Positions 26,193 through 34,509 of a stretch of 64,000 bases of DNA are shown here, one piece after another (the stretch's first letter is position 1; every line of letters starts with the position of its first letter). Under the pieces are notes generated by a model. The model was not told where the DNA came from and did not search any database. It was given only the letters and a program-made list of their open reading frames with translations. The DNA is taken from contig NZ_CP101156.1 in NCBI RefSeq assembly GCF_024298845.1, positions 1,240,001-1,304,000 of the forward strand. The letters run 5' to 3'. Made by a program: the position numbers and the translations under genes. Source of the DNA: Natronosalvus amylolyticus. GTDB lineage: Archaea > Halobacteriota > Halobacteria > Halobacteriales > Natrialbaceae.

Positions 26193-27854
26193 CTAGAAGC
26201 CGACCGCCTGTCCGTCCTTTCGCGGTTCCGTCGCGCCGGTGAGCACGTCATCAGTTCGTCGCACGAGCTGGGCACCACCGAACAGCGACGGCTGAAGGAT
26301 GCGAACGTCGTGGCCTTTTCTGACGAGGCCGGTCTGTGCCGGGAGTCGCTCCTCCACGCCGAGCGTCCCGTCCTCGCGGTAGCGCCATCGAGGCGCGTCC
26401 AGCGCTTCCTGTTCCCCCATCCCGTAGTCGACGAGATTCGAGATGACCTGCAGGTGGCCCTGTGGCTGCATATACCCACCCATGACGCCAAAGGCTGCCC
26501 AGTCGTCCTCGTCGAACTTCGCAATGGCCGGCACGAGCGTGTGGAACGGCCGTTTCCCCGGCTCGAGCGAGTTCGGGTGGTCAGCATTGAGTGAGAACGA
26601 CGCGCCCCGGTTTTGCAGGGCGATGCCGGTGTCTCCAGCAACGATCCCGCTGCCGAAGCCAGCGAAGCGGGAGTTGATGTACGAAACCAGGTTCCCCTCG
26701 CTGTCGCCCACGGTGAGCAACACGGTGTCGGCGTCCTCGGCAGCGTTCGTCGGTACGCCAACCTCAGGGTCCTGAATCGGTGTGTCGCCGATCGCTGCCG
26801 CTCGCTCACGCGCAAAGGCTTTGGAAGCTAGCGGCGGCACCGTCTCGTATTCGGGGTCGGTGATGTAGTGGTGGCCGTCGACGAACGCGAGTTTCATCGC
26901 CTCCGCGAACGCGTGGACGCGTTCGGGCGAGTCGTAGGGATGGTCACCCGCGCCGATCTCCTCGGCGATGTTCAACGCCTCGAGGGCGATCAACCCCTGG
27001 TTGTTCGGCGGCAGTTCGAACACCTCGGTCCCGTTGTACGTGGTCGAAACCGGTTCCAGGAACTCCGGTTCGAACGCCGCCAGGTCCTCGAGGGTCATGA
27101 ACCCGCCCTGGTCCTGAATTTCCGCGGCGATGGCCTCGCCGATCTCGCCTTCGTAGACGATATCCGCGCCCTCGTCGGCAATTTTTTGCATCGACTCGCC
27201 CAGTCGCTCGAGCGTGACGACCTGTCCGGGGTCGGGTGGCTCCTCCTCGAACAGGTACGCCTCGCGGGCGTGATCGTCCGTAAACAGCCGTGGCGCTCCC
27301 TGCCAGTAGTACGAGATGACTTCCGTGACGGGATAGCCGTCGATAGCGTACCGGATGGCCGGCTCGAGGACGTCGGCCAGCGAAAGCGTCCCCAGTTCAT
27401 CGACGGTGGTCTCCCAGCCGCGAGCGGTCCCCGGAACCGTCACCGCGTGGGGGCCAAGAAACGGCATCTCGAGGTCCTCGTTCTCGTCGCCGCCATCGAC
27501 CGCATAGCCACGCGCTTCGGGATACCAGGACTCGGCGTCATCGTGCTCGCGGACGGACTGGGAGACGTTCTCGATAGTCGCCTCCGCAGGCGCGCCACCG
27601 CAGGCCCGCATCGAACCAACCTCGCCGTCGGCCGTGCGGTACAGCGCGAACACGTCGCCGCCAAGCCCAGTCGAGGTCGGTTCGACGACGTTGAGCGCGG
27701 CCGCGGTACCCACGGCGGCGTCGAACGCGTTGCCGCCGTCGCGCAGTATCGACAGCCCTGCCTGTGCCGCGAGCGGTTGGCTCGTCGCAACCATCCCGCC
27801 GGTGGCGTGCACTGCCGAGCGTCTCGAGGTGAATCGGTCCAGATCGTACGTCAT
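26193..27854 (-). CDS. ggt: Gamma-glutamyltransferase family hydrolase
   Basis: A 553-residue Ntn-hydrolase precursor. The catalytic threonine is Thr377 in DTVLLTVGD, where self-cleavage would separate a large N-terminal and a smaller C-terminal chain. Other family marks are GGNAFDAAVGTA near residue 36, GLGGDVFALYR near 62 and FAGFGSGIV after the catalytic Thr. No signal peptide is visible, so it is probably cytoplasmic. Haloarchaea use gamma-glutamylcysteine rather than glutathione, so the natural substrate is likely a gamma-glutamyl thiol or peptide (inference). Confidence 0.92.
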   Translation of the reverse strand: MTYDLDRFTSRRSAVHATGGMVATSQPLAAQAGLSILRDGGNAFDAAVGTAAALNVVEPTSTGLGGDVFALYRTADGEVGSMRACGGAPAEATIENVSQSVREHDDAESWYPEARGYAVDGGDENEDLEMPFLGPHAVTVPGTARGWETTVDELGTLSLADVLEPAIRYAIDGYPVTEVISYYWQGAPRLFTDDHAREAYLFEEEPPDPGQVVTLERLGESMQKIADEGADIVYEGEIGEAIAAEIQDQGGFMTLEDLAAFEPEFLEPVSTTYNGTEVFELPPNNQGLIALEALNIAEEIGAGDHPYDSPERVHAFAEAMKLAFVDGHHYITDPEYETVPPLASKAFARERAAAIGDTPIQDPEVGVPTNAAEDADTVLLTVGDSEGNLVSYINSRFAGFGSGIVAGDTGIALQNRGASFSLNADHPNSLEPGKRPFHTLVPAIAKFDEDDWAAFGVMGGYMQPQGHLQVISNLVDYGMGEQEALDAPRWRYREDGTLGVEERLPAQTGLVRKGHDVRILQPSLFGGAQLVRRTDDVLTGATEPRKDGQAVGF

Positions 27855-27975
27855 AGCTCGAGGTTTTCGCTCGAGGGTCTAAAACGCGGGCGTCGCGGCA
27901 GTACAAGTGCGGTTTCTCGCTTGCTATGAGATTCGTTCTGATTTACTCTGGAAATACTACCAAAGTCGAAAGAAA

Positions 27976-29253
27976 CTACTCGAGGCTCACAGGCCCTTCC
28001 GACGAGTTGAAATGGATACGGCGATCCGTTGTGACAGTGAGGCTGACTCGAGCCAACTCGAGATCGGTAGCCGGACGGTCGACGGTGACGACAGAGTGGC
28101 GACCCGTGTAGTCGGCGGTTCGCACGTTCGGGTCTGTATAGTAGCCGTGCAAGTGCACACCGTCGGTCACCGCCTCGACACGTCGCCAGACGTGATTGAC
28201 TGACCCCGACCCGAATCCGGATTCAACGACAACGAGACACGACCGATCGAAGTCGATTCCCTCGAGTCGGTCTCGAGACCCGCGGTCCATCGCCTCGAGG
28301 TCGAACACCCGATCACGTTCCGCCTCGTTCTCGATCAGTCGAACCACGTACTGCCCGTTCTCGGGTTCCATAGGTGAAAGCATCCGGTCGTCGATAGGGA
28401 CGCTCGACAGGTGTTCGAACGGGAGAGACGGTGCTTCGGCCATCGATTCGCCCAGATAGTGGTCGTTCCACTCGGCTTCGTCGGTCGGATCGTCCGGCGG
28501 TTGCGGCCGTTCGATTTCGTGGGGCGGTTCGTCCACTCGCGGCACTTCGGGAATCGGGTCGCGGTCCTCGTCTCTGGAATCGTCCCCATCGTCTGCCGGT
28601 TCGACACCCGCTTCGATAGCCATGGCAACGTCGACGGCGAGAAAATCACTCGTCTCGAACGTCTCGTCGTCACTGAGGGTCGTTCCGAGCGTGGCTTCGA
28701 ATTCGCCAGTCTCGAGGTTCGGTGCCGACGGATACAGTTCGTACGTGCGGGTGAGTGACTCACGGGACTCGAGTTCGACCGACACGGCAATCGAATCCGC
28801 GCCTTCGACCTGTTTGCCGTCGGTGCCGACGACCGAACTCTCTTCGTAGGCGTCGCTCCAGAAGGTGAGGGTCGAACCCTCGTCGGTCCCGTCCGTCGCC
28901 GTCGCCTGCAGAATGCCGAACGGCGCTGGTCCACCGGACTGGGCGAGAACGGGTTCGACGTGGACGTTCGTGAGCGTGGCTTCGAGCACCCCCGGCGAGT
29001 CCGCCTCGATGTGTGGGTCGACGAGTTCGACCTCGAGTGAACCAAACTCGCCCGTCTTTCGGAGTGGAGAGTCCTCCATTACGAGAGTGTACGCCGATTC
29101 GGATTCGCGGTCAGTCTCGGATTCGCCGTTCCCGTTCGCGCCGTTTCCAGCACCCTCCCTGGGTTCATCATTTCGGATTTGGCCGCCGAGACACCCTGCC
29201 AGGGCGGTAGAAAGGGCCCCACCAGCACCCATAACGACCGTCCGTCGGTTCAT
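27976..29253 (-). CDS. Haloarchaeal lipoprotein with Ig-like and ligand-type domains
   Basis: A 425-residue protein. Signal peptide MNRRTVVMGAGGALSTALAG ends in lipobox LAGC (Cys21), with Tat-type arginines. A low-complexity Gly/Asn/Glu linker follows. Domain 1 (about 55-210) looks like a beta sandwich; a Pro/Asp-rich linker is at about 222-255; domain 2 (about 275-425) includes CLVVVESGFGSG and ends with TTDRRIHFN. Domain 2 resembles the first domain of the lipoprotein at 46984-48108. It is cell-surface anchored with unknown function and stands alone, convergent to nothing close. Confidence 0.72.
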   Translation of the reverse strand: MNRRTVVMGAGGALSTALAGCLGGQIRNDEPREGAGNGANGNGESETDRESESAYTLVMEDSPLRKTGEFGSLEVELVDPHIEADSPGVLEATLTNVHVEPVLAQSGGPAPFGILQATATDGTDEGSTLTFWSDAYEESSVVGTDGKQVEGADSIAVSVELESRESLTRTYELYPSAPNLETGEFEATLGTTLSDDETFETSDFLAVDVAMAIEAGVEPADDGDDSRDEDRDPIPEVPRVDEPPHEIERPQPPDDPTDEAEWNDHYLGESMAEAPSLPFEHLSSVPIDDRMLSPMEPENGQYVVRLIENEAERDRVFDLEAMDRGSRDRLEGIDFDRSCLVVVESGFGSGSVNHVWRRVEAVTDGVHLHGYYTDPNVRTADYTGRHSVVTVDRPATDLELARVSLTVTTDRRIHFNSSEGPVSLE

Positions 29254-29403
29254 ATTGGCGTCTACGAAACGATCAGATAAGTGTCTTGAGCTAGCTCAAA
29301 TTTCCGTTTCACCGTTAGTCCAGATAGCCGCAGCCGTCCCGGTCGAAGCGGCTCGAGCACAACGTTCACGTCAGCTCCAGCGAAAGCGAAGCCAAGGAAC
29401 GCG

Positions 29404-30897
29404 ATGGCCGACGAACCCTCCCTGCCCGGCGTCGAGGACGAGCAGACCGACGACGAGCGCATCGTCTTGCACGTCGACGCCGACTGTTTTTACGCCGCCT
29501 GTGAACGCCTGCGGGAACCTGCACTCCAGGGGGATCCCGTCGTCGTCGGGATGGGCTACGAACCCGGAGAGACCGTCGGTGCCGTCGCGACCGCCAGTTA
29601 CGAAGCCCGCGAGTTCGGCGTCGAAAGCGCGCAAGGAATTGCGAGCGCGCTCGAGCGTCTGCCTCGCCGGGCCGACGTGGACGACGACCCCGAACTGTCT
29701 CGCGAGGAGACGGGGTACTATCGCCCCGTCGACATGGAGTACTACCAGTCGGTCGCCGAGGACGTGAGAGCTATTTTGCACGACTGTGCGGACGTCGTCC
29801 GGGAGGTGAGCATCGACGAGGCCTATCTGGACGTCACCGACCGTACCGCCTGGTCCGTCGCCGACGGGTTTGCCCGCCACGTCAAAGACCGTATCCGACG
29901 GGAGGTCGGAATCACCGTCAGTATCGGCGTTGCCCCGTCGATGAGCGCGGCCAAAATCGCCAGCGACTTCGATAAGCCCGACGGGCTGACCGTGGTCGAA
30001 CCGGGAACCGTGGATGCGTTCCTGGGTCCACTCGAGGTCGATTTACTCCACGGCGTCGGGCCGGTCACTGCACGCGAACTCCGGTCGATGGGACTCGAGA
30101 CCGCGAGCGACGTGGCCGAGGCTGACCCAGCCGTCCTCGTCGACCGGTTTGGCGAACGCGGTCGGGACCTCTATGACCAGGCACGAGGTCAGGACGACCG
30201 ACAGGTCGAACCCAAGGGCCTCCCGAAGAGTTTCTCCCGTGAATCCGCGTTCGACGGCGCTGTGGAGGAACCGGAGCCGAAACTCGGGGTCGTCGACCGA
30301 CTCGCGGACGCCGTCGCCGCGCGCGCCCAGCGCGAGGGGGCGATGTACCGAACCGTCGGCGTCAAAGCCGTCACACCTCCCTTCGAGATCAGTACCCGCG
30401 AGCGCTCCCTGCCTGGCCCCGTCGACGACCCGGGCCTCGTGGCCGACATCGCGCGCGACCTCTTCGCGGAGTTCGAACACGACCCGGTCAGGAAACTGGG
30501 CGTCAAGGTGGCCAACCTCGAGTTCAGCGAGGTCGACCAGGCGAGTCTCGACGGCTGGGAGGGTGGAGACGGGGGCGCAGACGCGGACGTGCGAAACGCT
30601 GAGGGCCGGAGCGAAGACTCGGCGGACGCAGCGACAGTCCCCGATACCGACTCGAGCGAGGCGACCGCGGGAGCCGAACACTCGAGGAAACTTCACGAGT
30701 ACAGCAGTGACTCGAGCGAACGAAACGACAGCAGTGACTCGAGCGAACGAAACAACGCCAGTGACTCGAGCGGAGGTGATTCCAACGACTCGAGTGAAGC
30801 CGCTTCGCAGGAAAGACCGACTACTCCTGTAGAAACTGAGGACGGACAGCTATCACTGGGTGCGTTTGCGAACCGGAAAACGGCCGAAGACAGGTAG
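29404..30897 (+). CDS. dinB: DNA polymerase IV (Y-family), with disordered Ser/Asp tail and PIP box
   Basis: A 497-residue translesion polymerase. Metal-binding Asp25 is in HVDADCFYA, and Asp138/Glu139 in SIDEAYLD. The helix-hairpin-helix region follows DLLHGVGPVTARELRSMG, then the little-finger domain to about residue 380. The last 120 residues are disordered, rich in Ser, Asp and Glu, with near-exact 9-residue repeats, and end in GQLSLGAF, a PIP box (QxxLxxF) for PCNA. The chain starts with about 18 acidic residues. It copies past DNA lesions, useful to a sun-exposed halophile. Confidence 0.93.
   Translation: MADEPSLPGVEDEQTDDERIVLHVDADCFYAACERLREPALQGDPVVVGMGYEPGETVGAVATASYEAREFGVESAQGIASALERLPRRADVDDDPELSREETGYYRPVDMEYYQSVAEDVRAILHDCADVVREVSIDEAYLDVTDRTAWSVADGFARHVKDRIRREVGITVSIGVAPSMSAAKIASDFDKPDGLTVVEPGTVDAFLGPLEVDLLHGVGPVTARELRSMGLETASDVAEADPAVLVDRFGERGRDLYDQARGQDDRQVEPKGLPKSFSRESAFDGAVEEPEPKLGVVDRLADAVAARAQREGAMYRTVGVKAVTPPFEISTRERSLPGPVDDPGLVADIARDLFAEFEHDPVRKLGVKVANLEFSEVDQASLDGWEGGDGGADADVRNAEGRSEDSADAATVPDTDSSEATAGAEHSRKLHEYSSDSSERNDSSDSSERNNASDSSGGDSNDSSEAASQERPTTPVETEDGQLSLGAFANRKTAEDR
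30703..30777 (+). repeat. 27-bp tandem repeat in the dinB tail
   Basis: Two near-identical 27-bp units (30703-30729 and 30730-30756) followed by a degenerate third. Each encodes SSDSSERN(D/N), a 9-residue unit rich in Ser and Asp. The repeat is in frame and lengthens the flexible linker between the polymerase core and its PIP box. Copy number could vary between strains. Confidence 0.8.
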
Positions 30898-30900
30898 GGT

Positions 30901-31632
30901 TTAAATGACTTCTTCGAAGTCGTTGTGTCCGTGGATGTCGACACCCTCCTCGGTGATCTCACAGAGGAACACGCCGTTGCCGGAGCCGGTGTCGCGCTCG
31001 GCGGCCGATTTGATGCCACGAGCCGCGATGGTCATCGCTTCCTCGTTCGAGAGGTCGGGCTCGTAGGACTGCTCGAGGTGGCCGTAGGCCAGTTGCATCC
31101 CGGAGCCGGTGACGGTGTAGTCGTCTTCCATCACGCCGCCAGCAGGGTCGATGCTGTAGACGTGGCTGCCGTCGTCGTCGACGCCGCCCAGAATCGGATG
31201 GATGGCAAAGAACGGCCCGCCGCGGGCGAAGTTCCCTGCGAGGGTGGCGAGTGCGTCGATGCTCATCTCCTCGCCGCGCCGGGCGCTGTAGAGGTTGACT
31301 TCGGCGCGGAGGCTCTTGATGAACGACTGAGCGCCACCGACGCTGCCGACCATCGTCAGCGCGCCAGTTGGGTGAATCTGTTCGACCTTCTGGACGTTTT
31401 TGTTCGAGACGAATCGGCCGCCCAGGCTCGCGCGCATGTCCGTCGCGATGACCACACCGTCGGCAGTCGTGATGCCGATTGTGGTCGTCCCCGTCTTGTT
31501 GACGGTGTCGAGATCGGACTGCGAGAAGCCGTTTTGCGGGAGTGAGCCGAGTTCCGGCTCGTACGGCGAGGGCTCGTTCGCCAGTTGGTCGACCGTGCGA
31601 GCAAACTCGGAGTCGTGGGTTGGCGTTCGCAT
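30901..31632 (-). CDS. psmB: Proteasome beta subunit
   Basis: A 243-residue precursor of the 20S proteasome core. The propeptide of 48 residues ends in Gly, and the catalytic threonine is Thr49 in KTG/TTTIGITT. The mature sequence has the Asp in ATDMRASLG and the lysine in VQKVEQI near the canonical catalytic positions, and SGSGMQLAYG with SxxG-type elements later. Self-processing gives the active Ntn hydrolase. The start ATG 31632 is set by a TATA box 29 nt upstream; the frame runs 15 codons further, but upstream of the promoter. It faces dinB with three bases between stops. Confidence 0.95.
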   Translation of the reverse strand: MRTPTHDSEFARTVDQLANEPSPYEPELGSLPQNGFSQSDLDTVNKTGTTTIGITTADGVVIATDMRASLGGRFVSNKNVQKVEQIHPTGALTMVGSVGGAQSFIKSLRAEVNLYSARRGEEMSIDALATLAGNFARGGPFFAIHPILGGVDDDGSHVYSIDPAGGVMEDDYTVTGSGMQLAYGHLEQSYEPDLSNEEAMTIAARGIKSAAERDTGSGNGVFLCEITEEGVDIHGHNDFEEVI

Positions 31633-31972
31633 TGAACGAGTGTTACGGCCGACAGGGTATAAAACATCGGCGGTCACCTCGCCTCGTTCCGGTATTTCAC
31701 ACAGTCAGTTGTCACTGTGTACCGAAGATCGCCGACTCGATAGGGAATCACCGGGAAGACTACAGGTAACGTCTCACTGATCGAAGCAGGAGCGACTCGA
31801 GCGCGGGTGCGCGAGTACAGGGGGCGTCCACACTGTCTCGAGGGTAATTTGTCGTGACTGTGTGCGCGCCCGTGAATCGCCTCGGGGTCAAGCTCCTTGC
31901 ACTTCTGTAAAGCACGGCACAGCAGCGTGGCTCGAGCGCTGGCAAATCGAATCGATCAGTTTGAGAGAAGGC
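31633..31972. other. Spacer with psmB promoter and an IS200/IS605-like scrap
   Basis: No gene recognised. The psmB TATA box is at 31658-31664. At 31881-31909 the text ctcggggtcaagctcctt followed by gcacttctgta resembles the right-end text at 16300-16320 (cctccttgcatttctgtg), so it may be a worn end of the same mobile element family. The rest shows no structure that I can name. Confidence 0.35.
31658..31664 (-). promoter_or_regulatory. TATA box of psmB
   Basis: On the minus strand it reads ttttata, centred about 29 nt before the ATG at 31632. It is a strong haloarchaeal core promoter for a leaderless message and decides the start codon. Confidence 0.6.
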
Positions 31973-32158
31973 TTATCGTGTGGACGCTGGCTGGGATGCG
32001 TTTTCGAGGGCCTCGCCGACGCTGGCGAGGAGCTTGTGAATCGGGATGGACACGCCGGCCCGGCTGGCGGCGAGGGCGAGCGGCATCAGGACGATGCCGA
32101 CCGCGATACACAGCTGGTACAGTGCGAACAGTGACGCGTGGTACGCGCGGGTTATCAT
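31973..32158 (-). CDS. Small haloarchaeal membrane protein
   Basis: A 61-residue protein, MITRAYHASLFALYQLCIAV then a hydrophobic run to LALAASRAG. It has one or two membrane segments and a soluble C-terminus (IHKLLASVGEALENA). Short proteins with this start are common in Halobacteria as far as I recall, with no known function. ATG 32158 was chosen because a strong TATA box lies upstream at 32190-32196; the frame is open 25 codons further but that part overlaps the promoter. Confidence 0.68.
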   Translation of the reverse strand: MITRAYHASLFALYQLCIAVGIVLMPLALAASRAGVSIPIHKLLASVGEALENASQPASTR

Positions 32159-32530
32159 CGGTCTACAGTCGGGGCACAGACCGGGGTTGTATAAAAGGGT
32201 TACTGCCGAACACTGTTCATCATGATCGAGCATTTAGGTTCGAAGTCGTCGCAGTCTGTCGATTAATCTCAGGTTGTGTTGAACACAATTCAGGTGGCGT
32301 TCGGGCCGAACCACACGTATCCAGACGAGATTACTTGCTTCTACTCTGTATAACTTATGAGCAACGTAGCTAACTCGTGCGCACTCCGTAATCGGACAAT
32401 TTCGTGTGTACAACGTCCATGCGCACCTATCGCACGATACTGCTCGAGCCATCATAGCGATACCCGAGACCGGTTTTCGAGCGGAAACCGAAACCGCAAA
32501 GCAGGAAACCCCCCGGAACTACTTCCACCT
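32159..32530. other. Divergent spacer with a 15-bp palindrome
   Basis: No gene. It holds the TATA box for the small membrane protein and, at 32274-32288, a perfect palindrome with arms ttgtgtt and aacacaa around one base. A second TATA-like tgtataac is near 32345. The DUF555 frame stays open through the right part but there is no protein-like sequence before MGNYLV. Confidence 0.4.
32190..32196 (-). promoter_or_regulatory. TATA box of the small membrane protein gene
   Basis: On the minus strand it reads tttata within ccttttatacaacc, about 35 nt before ATG 32158, giving a very short leader. It excludes the longer upstream frame as coding. Confidence 0.5.
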
Positions 32531-32887
32531 ATGGGAAATTATCTCGTCGCAATGGAAGCAGCCTGGCTGGTCCGTGACGTCGACGCAATCGACGACGCAA
32601 TCGGCGTCGCTGTCAGCGAAGCAGGAAAACGCCTCAACAGCGCGAACATGGAGTACGTCGAAGTCGAGGTCGGCGCAACCGGCTGTCCAGCCTGTGGAGA
32701 GCCGTTCGACTCGGCGTTTATCGCCGCTAACACCGCGTTGGTCGGTCTCGCCCTCGAGATGGACGTCTTCAACGCTGACGGCGAAGAGCACGCCTCCCGA
32801 ATCGCTAAAAGCGAAGTCGGCGGTGCCCTCCGTGACGTCCCACTCTCGGTCGTCGAGGTATTCGAAGTCGAAAGCGACGACGAATAG
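32531..32887 (+). CDS. DUF555 / UPF0212 family protein
   Basis: A 118-residue protein conserved in euryarchaea. It starts MGNYLVAMEAAWLVRDVDAI and contains the family CPxCG pair GCPACGEPF near residue 53-61, probably for metal or structural use. The function is unknown. Length and start fit the family. The open frame runs back to 32357, but there it encodes Cys/Arg/Ser-rich sequence unlike the protein, so ATG 32531 is used. Confidence 0.88.
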   Translation: MGNYLVAMEAAWLVRDVDAIDDAIGVAVSEAGKRLNSANMEYVEVEVGATGCPACGEPFDSAFIAANTALVGLALEMDVFNADGEEHASRIAKSEVGGALRDVPLSVVEVFEVESDDE

Positions 32888-33005
32888 CGATCTCGAAGAC
32901 ACTGCGGCCATTTTCACTCGATTCTCGCATTCGACAGGTGGCGGACTCTCGAGGGAAAACACGAACGTCACCGACCCCGGCCAGTAGTGGAGACACCCAA
33001 ACAGC

Positions 33006-33013
33006 TTTCTATA
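33006..33013 (+). promoter_or_regulatory. TATA box of the HTH-CBS gene
   Basis: Element ttctataa, centred about 25 nt before ATG 33034, consistent with a leaderless message and with 33034 as the start. Confidence 0.5.
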
Positions 33014-33033
33014 ACCCGTAGTTATTGTGCCGT

Positions 33034-33573
33034 ATGGAGTTACCCACGCCAACCGATCTCAGGCAACAGCGAAACGATCTGGGGCTCACCCAGAGTGAAC
33101 TCGCCGACAGGGCCGACGTTTCACAGCCGTTGATCGCCCGCATCGAAGGTGGTGACGTCGATCCACGGCTCTCGACGCTCCGACGAATCGTCAATGCGTT
33201 GCAGGAGGCCGAAAGTGACGTCATCAAAGCCGCCGATCTGATGCACGAAGACGTCGTAAGCGTCGGTCCCGACGATCCGGTAAGCAAAGCAGCCCATCGA
33301 ATGGAACAGGAGGCCTACTCACAACTGGCCGTTATCCAGGATGGCATTCCAGTGGGATCGATCAGTCAGAGCGAACTCGTCCACCTCGAAGAAGAACACC
33401 GTGACGAACCCGTCGCCGAGCACATGGCCGAATCGTTTCCGACGGTATCGAAAGACGCCACGCTCGATGAGATCAGCAACCTTCTCGAGCATTACAAGGC
33501 CGTGATGATTACCGAAGCCGGCCAGACCGTCGGTATCATCACCGAAGCCGATCTGGCAGCCCGACTGTCCTGA
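33034..33573 (+). CDS. HTH (XRE-type) DNA-binding protein with paired CBS domains
   Basis: A 179-residue regulator. Residues 5-60 form a Xre/Cro helix-turn-helix (LRQQRNDLGLTQSELADRAD, then VSQPLIARIEGGDVDPRLST). Residues about 65-178 are two CBS motifs (ADLMHEDVVSVGPDDPVSKAA and MAESFPTVSKDATLDEISNLL), which usually bind adenine nucleotides or SAM. It should thus read energy or methyl status and act on DNA. This HTH-CBS pairing is common in archaea. The target genes are unknown; its own promoter or nearby TenA gene are candidates. Confidence 0.9.
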   Translation: MELPTPTDLRQQRNDLGLTQSELADRADVSQPLIARIEGGDVDPRLSTLRRIVNALQEAESDVIKAADLMHEDVVSVGPDDPVSKAAHRMEQEAYSQLAVIQDGIPVGSISQSELVHLEEEHRDEPVAEHMAESFPTVSKDATLDEISNLLEHYKAVMITEAGQTVGIITEADLAARLS

Positions 33574-33701
33574 AGACTCACCCGTTTCGACCATCGCGTT
33601 GTCTCCCGCGCGGAACCGATTTCGAGACGCCGAACTGCTGGTCCCCTGTTTTTGACGGACCTACTGAACGTATCGCCTGCACCACAAGGTAATATTACTA
33701 A

Positions 33702-33709
33702 GATATATC
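33702..33709 (+). promoter_or_regulatory. TATA box of the tenA gene
   Basis: Element gatatatc, centred about 29 nt before ATG 33735. It supports leaderless transcription starting at the first Met rather than at the Met two codons later. Confidence 0.5.
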
Positions 33710-33734
33710 AACGAGGGATACGTATTCGAGCACA

Positions 33735-34430
33735 ATGCGAATGAGTGATCGGTTACTCGAGGCCGGTGAACCGCTCTGGAACGCACAGCAGTCCCATCCC
33801 TTTGTGACGGAACTCGCTTCGGGAACGCTCGAGGAATCGGCGTTTCGAACCTGGGTGTGTCAGGATTACCGGTATTTACTCGATTACGCTCGCGTGTTCG
33901 CCATCGCTGGCTCACGCGTCCGTGACGAGGAGACGATGACGCACCTGCTGGGAGTCGCACACCGAATTCTCGCCGAGGAGATGGACCTGCATCGCTCGTT
34001 CGCCGCCGACTACGGTATTAGCCAGACCGAACTCGAGTCGGTCGAGAAAGCCCCAACCTGCGTTGCCTACACGAACTTTCTGCTTCGAACCGCCTACGAG
34101 GGCTCGGTGGCCGAAATTGCTGCGGCCATCTATCCCTGTGGTCAAGGCTATCTGGACATCGCCGAGCACATGGCTGACATCGCAACGACGGACCACCGGT
34201 ACACACCGTTCATCGAAAAATACACGAGCGACGAGTTCGCCGAATCGGTCGAGTGGATGCGCGAGTTCGTCGACCGCTGTGGAGAACGCCATCCCGGCGA
34301 GCGAGAGGCGATGAAACAGGCGTTTCTCACGAGCGCAAAACTCGAGTACCGGTTCTGGGAGATGGCTTACACAGAGGAGAAGTGGGAACGAGAACCGGCA
34401 CCAGCGGTAGCGACACCGAGGTCACAGTAA
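33735..34430 (+). CDS. tenA: TenA-family thiaminase / pyrimidine salvage hydrolase
   Basis: A 231-residue all-helical TenA protein. The catalytic cysteine is at residue 135 (AAIYPCGQGY), the same number as in Bacillus TenA, and the second acid is Glu209 in LEYRFWEMAY. TenA hydrolyses aminopyrimidines released from degraded thiamine so the pyrimidine can be reused. The C-terminal 20 residues (EKWEREPAPAVATPRSQ) are an added tail. It is a single gene; no other thiamine gene is close, and no TPP riboswitch is visible upstream. Confidence 0.88.
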   Translation: MRMSDRLLEAGEPLWNAQQSHPFVTELASGTLEESAFRTWVCQDYRYLLDYARVFAIAGSRVRDEETMTHLLGVAHRILAEEMDLHRSFAADYGISQTELESVEKAPTCVAYTNFLLRTAYEGSVAEIAAAIYPCGQGYLDIAEHMADIATTDHRYTPFIEKYTSDEFAESVEWMREFVDRCGERHPGEREAMKQAFLTSAKLEYRFWEMAYTEEKWEREPAPAVATPRSQ

Positions 34431-34509
34431 CTGGAGGAACTGTCGAAAACGACAGCGACGACTCTACAAATGAACGACGCGGGTGCCTCGAGGTCAAGCC
34501 CCGGGCGGT

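Noticed and set aside
25586-26815. Long minus-strand frame opposite the UspA gene and running into ggt
   Set aside because: Arg/Ser-rich shadow in the wrong frame of ggt. UspA on the plus strand has a TATA box and a family match.
30703-30777. CRISPR-like repeat
   Set aside because: Adjacent 27-bp units without spacers, in frame inside dinB. It is a coding tandem repeat.
32357-32530. Upstream extension of the DUF555 gene
   Set aside because: Cys/Arg/His-rich text unlike haloarchaeal protein. The family begins at MGNYLV (32531).
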